A stretch of 29,608 nt of DNA, taken from contig JAHBMJ010002580.1 in assembly GCA_018398765.1 (NCBI GenBank), positions 1-29,608 on the forward strand, read 5' to 3'. Below the pieces are notes generated by a model. The model had not been told where the DNA came from. It worked only from the letters and a program-made list of their open reading frames with translations, and did not search any database. The translations under genes were made by a program, and so were the position numbers. The stretch comes from Chromera velia. Lineage: Eukaryota > Sar > Chromeraceae. Position 1 is the stretch's first letter. Every line of letters begins with the position of its first letter. Shown one piece after another: positions 23,401-29,608 of the stretch.

Positions 23401-26400
23401 CACGCACGCATGCACGGACTTGCTTGCACGCACGCGCTCTCATGTGCGACTGCAGAGACTGCAGAGAACGGCTCTCTCTTCCTCTCTCCCCTCCTTTTCT
23501 TCTTCTCTTTCTTCGTCTTCTTCTTTCCACCGCCTTGCTGATTGGCCGCACCCAACTGACTGACGCACGCACCTTTGCCTCTGTGTACTGCTTGCTTGCC
23601 CCCGGGTTTCCATAATCCCTGGCGACGTCCTCGAACTCGAACCACCTGTTGTCGTTCCACGCTGCCGCCATCCTCTCCTGCTTCTCTGGGTCCAGGTCCT
23701 CTGTCTTGAACACCCCCCCATTCGGGTGGAAGGCCTTCGTGGGGTAGAAGGAGAAAGACTGACCCGACTGTAACGCAAAGCAAAGCCATGAATGCACGCA
23801 ACAGACAATTTTGAATTTTCGGCATCTTCGCAGAAGCGTACAAGAAGGGCACACAAAACAACACGGGCGAGACCCAGACAGACAGACAAAAGGAGAAAGA
23901 ACACAGGAACTTGCCTAGTGATCTCCACTAGAGAAATCACTGAAATGAAAGCATCACAACGAGTCAGGCTCAGCCAATCCAAATAGGCAGACAGGTGACG
24001 GAGAGAGACACCAAGGCACTCACCTTGTCTCCCACGTCGGACGCCGCAAAGGTGACCAGCTTCACAGCTGTCATTCTCCCTTCGGTCAATGTGCCCGTCT
24101 TGTCAGAACAGATCACACTACACGAACCCAGTGTCTCCACGGCAGGCAGTTTGCGGATCAGCGCCTTCTTGCTCACCATGTCTCTGCACCCCAAAGACAG
24201 GCAGATAGTGACCACCATCGGGAGACCCTCAGGGATAGCAGAGACGGCAAACCCGACGGCAACAAAGAGAATCGACTTCCACGTCTCTCTCTCAGGGTGC
24301 GCTGGGTCGCTGTAGTCTGTTGCGATGGCGATCCCGACAATACCTCCTGCAACAGAGAGAAGAGAATACAGAGGAAAGGAAGGAGAAAGTAAATTCAGGC
24401 GTCAAGTTTTCCTTTTGACACATGCATACACACACATACGCCCTTTGAATTTTTTCATCCAAAAGAAAAGCTGGTGCATGCACAGCGTTATCTCCGCTTG
24501 GGGCCATCAGAACTTCCACACCTCGGCCTGCCGAGGATGCAAGCGACTCTCTCCCCCTCTCCCCTGCCCCCACCCCTGTGTGTGTGTGTGTGTCTCTCCC
24601 CCCTCCCCTTCTCTCACGCCCGCGCTCTTCCTCCGTCCGAGAGAGAGAAACTCGCAAGGCGATTGACTCTATTCAAGCAACACCTTTCACTGAGCAAACA
24701 AACTCTCAGACAAACAAAAAGGGTCCCTCTTCGTGGATTTCCTTTCGTTCGTTCATACTCTTGCCTGGTTTTTAATCTCTCTGACGTTCGCATAAAAGAG
24801 TCAAACAGCTAGAGCGACTGACCGAGCACACAGATGGCGATGATCCCAATCAGGCCCCCCAGTTTGTTCAGGGCATGTTGCATGGGGGTCAACCTCGAGC
24901 CGCTCTCCTTCTTCAGGTGCGATGCAATGATGCCGACCTGCAGGGAGGGAGGGAGGGGGGAGAAGGCGAGAGAGAGAGAGACGACGTGGAGAATGTAGAA
25001 GAGTATAGACGGGCTACAGATAGAGACGGCAACCCACGCAGACCGCAAAGCCTTCCGAGTACCCGGTCGCCCGATTGCCAGCCACACAGCAATACCCAAA
25101 AACTCTCCTCACCGCGCACAGTGCACTCTCTCACACAGCCGATCTCCTCAGAAGAACAGTCAGTCGGGGGAATATGTACAGCAGTTCCGAATAGAAAAAA
25201 AGAAAAAGGGAGACAGAGTCTCGTGCAGACGCAAGAAAGCAGCGATTCGAGAAGAAGTACACAAGACAGACAACAGACCCACCCACCGACCGACCGACCT
25301 GCGTGTTCATCCCTGTGCACACCACCAATGCCTTGGCAAATCCCTGTGTGATCTGCGTGGAGGCGAAGCACATGTTCTTCGCAAAGGGGGCGTCGGGGTC
25401 GTCAGTCTCCAGACGCTTCCGCACCTGCGTGCATACACACACACACACACACACACACACGCACGTCTACCAGTGAATTGACGCATGTGTGCAATCACTC
25501 TCTCACACACACACACACATATGCATGAATGCAGATATTAAGCAACCGAGAGGACACAGACGCACACGGATCACACCGCGTCACGTATGCACGCCTCCAA
25601 CAGAGACAGAAAACCGCTCCACACAAACACAAATTCGTCCGTCCATTCGTTTACGCATGAAACAGGCATGAACACAAGTTGAGACCCACGCACGCACAAC
25701 AGAAAAGAAAACGAGTCGCTCACCTCCTCAGACTCTCCAGTCAGCAGAGCCTCATTGGCGAGAACGTCGGAGACATCGAACACTCTACAGTCTGCAGGCA
25801 CTGCGTCCCCCCCCTGCAGGAGGATCACGTCTCCCGGCACGCACATCTTGGCGTCCACCTTCCCGACTTCCCCGTCCCTGAGGACCTTGCACGAGGGAGC
25901 GCTCATGGCTGCCAGCTTCGCGAGGGCGTCTCCTGCCCCCTTCTCCATCACTGTGGCGATGATGGCGTTGAGGAACACGATGATCAAAATCGCTGTGCCT
26001 TCCACGTACTCGTGCATGGCAAAGGCAGCCTGCAGGCCAGGTAAAAAAAGGGAAGAAGAAAAGGACCACAAAAGTTTACATGAGTTCATCAGTGCGTTCC
26101 CAAATGTCGCAAATGCTGCACAGACGGTGACCAGGAGAGCAGACGAAGGAACAACGAGACATCAGATCTTTCAATGGACTTTTAATTGAATGAAGACTGC
26201 TCGGACTGCATGGCATGAATACGGCCAGGAGAATGCAGAGGAGCAAAGTGAACAAAAAAGTCGACAATTAATCCGAGAAATAGAGTAGCCTTCTTCGGTC
26301 TTCCACTAATTTGAACTGCCACCTTTCTCTCTGCTTGACTGACTGCTGCTGCCGCGAGCAGAAGGATGACGACGAAAGAGAAGAACTGCTGGAGGAAAAT

Positions 26401-27298
26401 CCACCAGATCGGCTCGCGTTTCTCCTTCTCGAGCACGTTCGGTCCGTGTTCCTGCAGCTTGGCCTCTACCTGTGCTGCGTCGAGACCCGTCTCCAGGTTG
26501 GTGCCGAAGTCGGCAGCCAACTTCTTCATGCTCGTAGTGGCCCATTTATTCTTTCCCTGCCGTTCTGCGTACTCCTCCTCGGCCTCCTTCAGGCTTTTCA
26601 TGTAGGACCTCTGATCTGCACTCACTCGGTGCATGAGTAGAATCGTGAAGACACCTGATGTACATGCTTGTTTGCTTTGTATGAATCGACACATACAGTT
26701 GCATACACTCTCGATCTTTCACCTCCCAACGATTGACGCTTCCTTCAACCAATTCGTGTGTAACCTCTGGGCTGCATGCTCAATCTTATCAAGTGAATGT
26801 AACACCTAAAAACAAAATGCCAGAGCTCACGATGCGTTACAGAGGGAGCGAAAGGGACAGAAAGAAAACTTCGAGTGATTGATCCTCATGGACGATCCAC
26901 CTCTCTACCAGACCACTGCCTGCCTGACCGGATCTTCGGGCTTGTTCAATCCGCTCAGACAGCCCAGGGTGTTGGAGCCTCTCCATGATGGCCCGCTCCT
27001 CCAAGTCCGGGTGGCTCACTTGACCCAGGCCGGCGTGTTGCGCGACCTTGTCGGCAGGGTTGGACACCACAGAGAGAAGGAGACGCGACCGTTCCTTCTC
27101 CTGATCAGCCACACTGCTGCGGACATGGGCTCCGAATCCCCTGTTGGGCATGGCCAAGAACTCGGCGGCCGTCTCTGGATCGCCTTTTCCATTTCCTCCA
27201 TGGCCTGTCTCACTAGACTCCTCGCGATGAAGTGAAGTTTGTCGTGTGCCCGCCAACTGGTGGGAGATATGCTCGTGTGTGTGGTCGTCCTTGTCCAT
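16535..27298 (-). CDS. Type II P-type cation ATPase, ATP4-like (about 1273 aa, 20 exons)
   Basis: This is an ATP-driven membrane cation pump, probably of Na+ or a related ion. The spliced model is 3822 nt. Hallmarks in order are: N-terminal P-type domain ([12 protein letters not shown]) and M1 around residues 185-215; A-domain TGES 311-314; M4 IPEGLP 434-439; phosphorylation site DKTGT with Asp478; nucleotide-binding KGAP 680-683; DPPR 789-792; TGD 813-815; and hinge TGDGVND 893-899. M5 (GTNVGEI) and M6 (LNLMSDG) follow, then M7-M10. Family logic: the [13 protein letters not shown] and [19 protein letters not shown] wording fits the apicomplexan ATP4 group better than SERCA or PMCA, and the length is near that of ATP4 proteins. 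Oddities are a ~125-residue N-terminal extension, an M7-M8 loop of ~100 residues with several Cys, and uncertain ends (see exon entry). SERCA-like or bacterial-type type II pumps are the alternatives. Confidence 0.92.
17086..17111. repeat. (CT)n microsatellite in ATPase intron 18
   Basis: About 13 CT units on plus, GA in the transcript. Intronic, between exons 18 and 19. Confidence 0.9.
19079..19138. repeat. (CA/CG)n then (AG)n tract in ATPase intron 14
   Basis: An alternating purine-pyrimidine run (19090-19120) containing five consecutive GC steps passes into AG repeats. More CA-rich DNA follows at 19212-19325. Confidence 0.85.
20391..20455. repeat. CA-rich then (GA)n microsatellite in ATPase intron 12
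   Basis: CA repeats, a GGGAGGGAG spacer, then about 15 GA units. Lies between exons 12 and 13. Confidence 0.9.
22091..22438. repeat. 58-bp minisatellite, six near-identical copies, in ATPase intron 9
   Basis: Copies begin at 22091, 22149, 22207, 22265, 22323 and 22381, each starting CTCTCTCCTCACGAAGAAC and ending GGGAGTCAGT. A diverged seventh start lies near 22443. Copies appear identical by eye. Each contains a CACGTG palindrome. The unit length is not a multiple of three, so reading frames rotate from copy to copy and coding is unlikely. The array is in the longest intron of the gene (792 nt). Confidence 0.95.
22789..22814 (-). promoter_or_regulatory. UG-tract 3' splice site before ATPase exon 9
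   Basis: On the sense strand a (TG)n run leads directly into TATGCAG and the exon. A normal polypyrimidine tract is absent. Confidence 0.75.
25425..25461 (-). promoter_or_regulatory. UG-tract 3' splice site before ATPase exon 4
   Basis: On the sense strand about 13 TG units precede TATGCACGCAG, then the exon. The arrangement matches exon 9 and RPL26 exon 4. Confidence 0.75.
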
Positions 27299-28173
27299 CG
27301 GAACGAACACTCGAAAGGTCAGTAGAGTTAGTCAGAAGGAAAGAGAGAAGAAAAAGCTCACTCTCTACTGGAGGGAACAGAATCTACTCTCGCGATCTCT
27401 CAGTGCAGTCTCTCGCACGCTTGAATGTCTTTCACTCAATTTCGTCTGCGCCGCAAACAGATTACAAAAGCGAATCAATATAGCGACGTAGTCGGTGTGC
27501 AAAAACTTGGTGGAAGACGGAGAGATCGATGGATTTTGGCTGGCTACATGGCTATCTTCCCCAACCTCAAAAAAGATTCACCCGAACGCAGTGACGTCTC
27601 CAACGTTTAGTGCTGTTTCTTGCGGGGCCATGCGGGCGTCAGTTCATTTTGAATCTGACGCACTCCGTGCGAATGGCCCGGAAAGCGAAATTGACTGTGG
27701 ACTCGTATAAGCACTCGATCGAGTCTGGTAAGTGCCCTCTCAGCGATATTTCCGGAGCATCAGACTGCGTGCGTCAGTTTTTTTTTTGAAATAAAATTTT
27801 AACACGTATAGTCTTTGTTTAGTAAGCCTTTTGTCTAATACTTAGTCCCTTAGTGTTCACTCCCAGTCACCATCGTCATAAGGGGCCTGAATTGCCGCGA
27901 CCCCCCTAGTAGTGCTGCATCAGTTTTTCAATCGGAGATTTACATACATAGTATACGCCCTCCCACCTCAACTCTTTGTAAGTGCCCCCCAGCTTCACTT
28001 TCCGGGCCAAAGTGCTCCACAAGTCACTATGCACAAGTGAAGATATGGTAAAAGGGGGGGGGGGGATGCCGCCGTTTACGGTGGGGTACCGGCGGTGACC
28101 GGCGGGGAGGGCACTTCACAGCAGTATATATGGGAAGAGATTAAATTAGCTGCTTTATTGGATTATAATTTAA
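27299..28173. other. 5' flank of the ATPase gene and intergenic DNA
   Basis: Immediately upstream of the ATPase start is an in-frame stop about 33 nt before the ATG, supporting that start. From 27310 to 27740 the DNA is gene-like in composition and probably holds the promoter and 5' UTR; the short plus-strand frame at 27495-27710 has no recognisable feature. From 27770 it becomes AT-rich with homopolymers, including 12 G residues at 28054-28065 followed by GGCGG-rich sequence. Confidence 0.5.
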
Positions 28174-28415
28174 ATAATTTGTCCTCCCTAAACCTACTAA
28201 CTACCACTTGAAAGTTCAAACCACATTTTTAGATCAGCTTAAAAGTCCGTGCCATAGGTACGGATCATTTACGGTGTCTTGAAAGCCAAAGCCGCAGGTA
28301 TTGACCGTCTACACCGCAAGCATGGACGGTCTCTTGAAAAACGATGTCGCAGATAGAGATCATCTTGATTATATTTTTTGAAGTGGCACTTAGGTTTAGG
28401 GAGGTTGATAATTTG
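28174..28415. mobile_element. MITE-like element with 8-bp target-site duplication
   Basis: ATAATTTG occurs at 28174-28181 and 28408-28415, bracketing 226 bp. The inner ends carry inverted repeats: CTCCCTAAACCTA on the left and TAGGTTTAGGGAG on the right, with further partial complementarity (CCACTT on the left, AAGTGG on the right). The interior has no ORF but holds TCTTGAAA at 28277 and 28332 (55 bp apart) and the inverted pair GACCGTC (28303-28309) and GACGGTC (28325-28331). An 8-bp duplication with short terminal repeats suits a non-autonomous hAT-type element; that class assignment is an inference. Confidence 0.65.
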
Positions 28416-29299
28416 GATTGATGATGAGAGCGACAGTGACAGCTATAGTAACAGCCCTCAACAGTCTTTCCGGACAGTCAGGTCTATCCCTGAGGAGTAT
28501 AATGACAAACAGTGATATATCCTCCATTGTATTAAAAAATTCAAGATAGTTGGAAGTAGTTGGAAGGTCCGTCTAACTTCCTCTAATAAGGACCTCTACG
28601 GGTCACTAGGGGTCACAAAAAAGTATCGCACACTATGCATCGAATAAGGTTAGCTAAGGTCAGCTGACCCCCTCTCTGGGTTCCATAAGAGTCCCATATG
28701 CGTTGCCACATAGGTCTCCTAATGACTCTCCTTTATCCAAGTCAGCAAGTCTTTATCCTACAGTGGGCACTGCCACATTTAACAGTAGATTTGACCATGA
28801 ATTACTATAAGTCCATCTCTTATGAACCACCCCCCCCCCCATTGTCCGACACTGTAAGAGAAACAAATCAATTAATGTGGGATAAACGCAGATAAACATT
28901 TTTTTTTATGTTTTCCTACATGGGTCTTCTAACTACTTCTAATAACCAAGTTAACTATTAACGGGCGAAATAGGTTGTGATGTACGTAAGTTATACACAA
29001 AGAATTTATACTTCATTTCTATTTATTTCAATTTTTATAGGGGTCTGAAAGATAAATTTCAAATATTATAGAATATTATAATTAGTAAGCATGCACGCGT
29101 GCAAAGGTATGGGAATGAATCACCCAAATGATTGAATCAAAGAATTTTAATAGAGAGCTTTCGATTTATTTTCGATTCATCTCTTTCCAATTTGTATTAA
29201 TATGAAAGTATGAAATTTATCATTTATCTCAACCTTCATTTTAGTCTTCAAGTTACTATTCCACGATAAATCCGGCTACGGCTTCAGAAGACGGCTGTC
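28416..29299. other. AT-rich intergenic DNA
   Basis: No gene, RNA or strong repeat is supported. Homopolymer runs of C (28832-28841) and T (28900-28907) are present. A few short plus-strand frames lack any feature. Confidence 0.5.
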
Positions 29300-29410
29300 A
29301 TGTCTTCAAGGTCACCTGAGTCACCTCCCTGTTCCTCTTCTGAGCTATTTGAATTCATTAACTCGACCAATCACATCGAGGCTGCACTGGGTGCTATTTA
29401 CCCTTCCTGC
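29300..29410 (+). CDS. Possible first exon of a gene leaving the window
   Basis: ATG at 29300 opens a Ser/Pro-rich then mixed frame (MSSRSPESPPCSSSELFEFI) that runs into a CA/GA microsatellite at 29411. If real, the coding part would end before the repeat. There is no recognisable domain, no clear donor, and composition is the only support. Confidence 0.15.
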
Positions 29411-29419
29411 AGACACACA

Positions 29420-29467
<48 letters not shown>
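29411..29467. repeat. Compound (CA)n(GA)n microsatellite
   Basis: About 13 CA units followed directly by about 15 GA units. Confidence 0.9.
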
Positions 29468-29469
<2 letters not shown>

Positions 29470-29608
29470 CGAAGAGACAGATCATCTCACTCCCTTCCCT
29501 TCACTCCCCTCTCTTTCTCTGAACTCCTCCTTTTTCTTTTCTTCTGACACAGACAGGCAGACACGCTGACACAGACGTACAGTTGAAAGAAGAAAAGGGA
29601 GGGGGGGG

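Larger units (their letters stand above)
16535..27298 (-). other. Exon map of the ATP4-like gene
   Basis: Exons in transcript order: 1, 26929-27298; 2, 26344-26615; 3, 25724-26029; 4, 25299-25424; 5, 24823-24937; 6, 24024-24346; 7, 23573-23767; 8, 23037-23263; 9, 22660-22788; 10, 21806-21867; 11, 21270-21448; 12, 20630-20817; 13, 20169-20267; 14, 19394-19835; 15, 18882-19012; 16, 18500-18648; 17, 17966-18118; 18, 17331-17462; 19, 16773-16963; 20, 16535-16567. All junctions keep phase and all introns are GT-AG, 205-792 nt. Least certain are exon 1 (joined by matching phase and sites; otherwise start at ATG 26601), exon 10 (62 nt, needed to restore frame between exons 9 and 11), the 3' end of exon 11, and exon 20 (otherwise stop at 16755). 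Confidence 0.8.

Noticed and set aside
26182-26694. Continuation of ATPase exon 2 through its donor as a 170-residue protein
   Set aside because: Reading past GCA|GTCAGTC leaves the P-type alignment; splicing to exon 3 restores it in phase.

Overview
This is nuclear DNA from an intron-rich eukaryote. Two conserved ribosomal protein genes and a cation-pumping P-type ATPase resembling the apicomplexan ATP4 group point to an alveolate, most likely a chromerid-type alga (Chromera-like). That placement is inferred from protein flavour, long introns, abundant microsatellites and a telomere-like TTTAGGG motif in a small transposon; no marker gene proves it. Layout: 1-3.0 kb is AT-rich, repeat-laden DNA with two short unrecognised ORFs. 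RPL5 (uL18) lies on the minus strand at 3038-6471 in seven exons, and RPL26 (uL24) on the plus strand at 6757-9207 in four exons. The two are head to head across only 285 bp, a probable shared promoter for two large-subunit ribosomal proteins. An intronless unknown gene of 376 codons lies on the minus strand at 10442-11572, with a GC-rich upstream region carrying clustered TGCATGC sites. About 5 kb of non-coding, repeat- and hairpin-rich DNA follows (11.6-16.5 kb). From 16535 to 27298 (minus strand) a single gene of about 20 exons encodes a type II P-type ATPase of about 1273 residues. I rebuilt it exon by exon: all 19 junctions keep phase, and every catalytic hallmark is present. The right end (27.3-29.6 kb) is AT-rich intergenic DNA with a 226-bp MITE-like element flanked by an 8-bp target-site duplication. 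Function: RPL5 (5S rRNA carrier) and RPL26 (near the tunnel exit) both serve the 60S subunit, and their divergent arrangement suggests co-expression. The ATPase is an independent membrane transporter, probably Na+ or another cation. The most unusual signal is in the splicing code. Across 28 modelled introns the commonest donor is GTCAGT(C) rather than GTAAGT, 25 of 28 acceptors read GCAG, and several acceptors sit directly beside UG-repeat tracts. I see no prokaryotic operon, CRISPR array, defence system, rRNA or tRNA gene.
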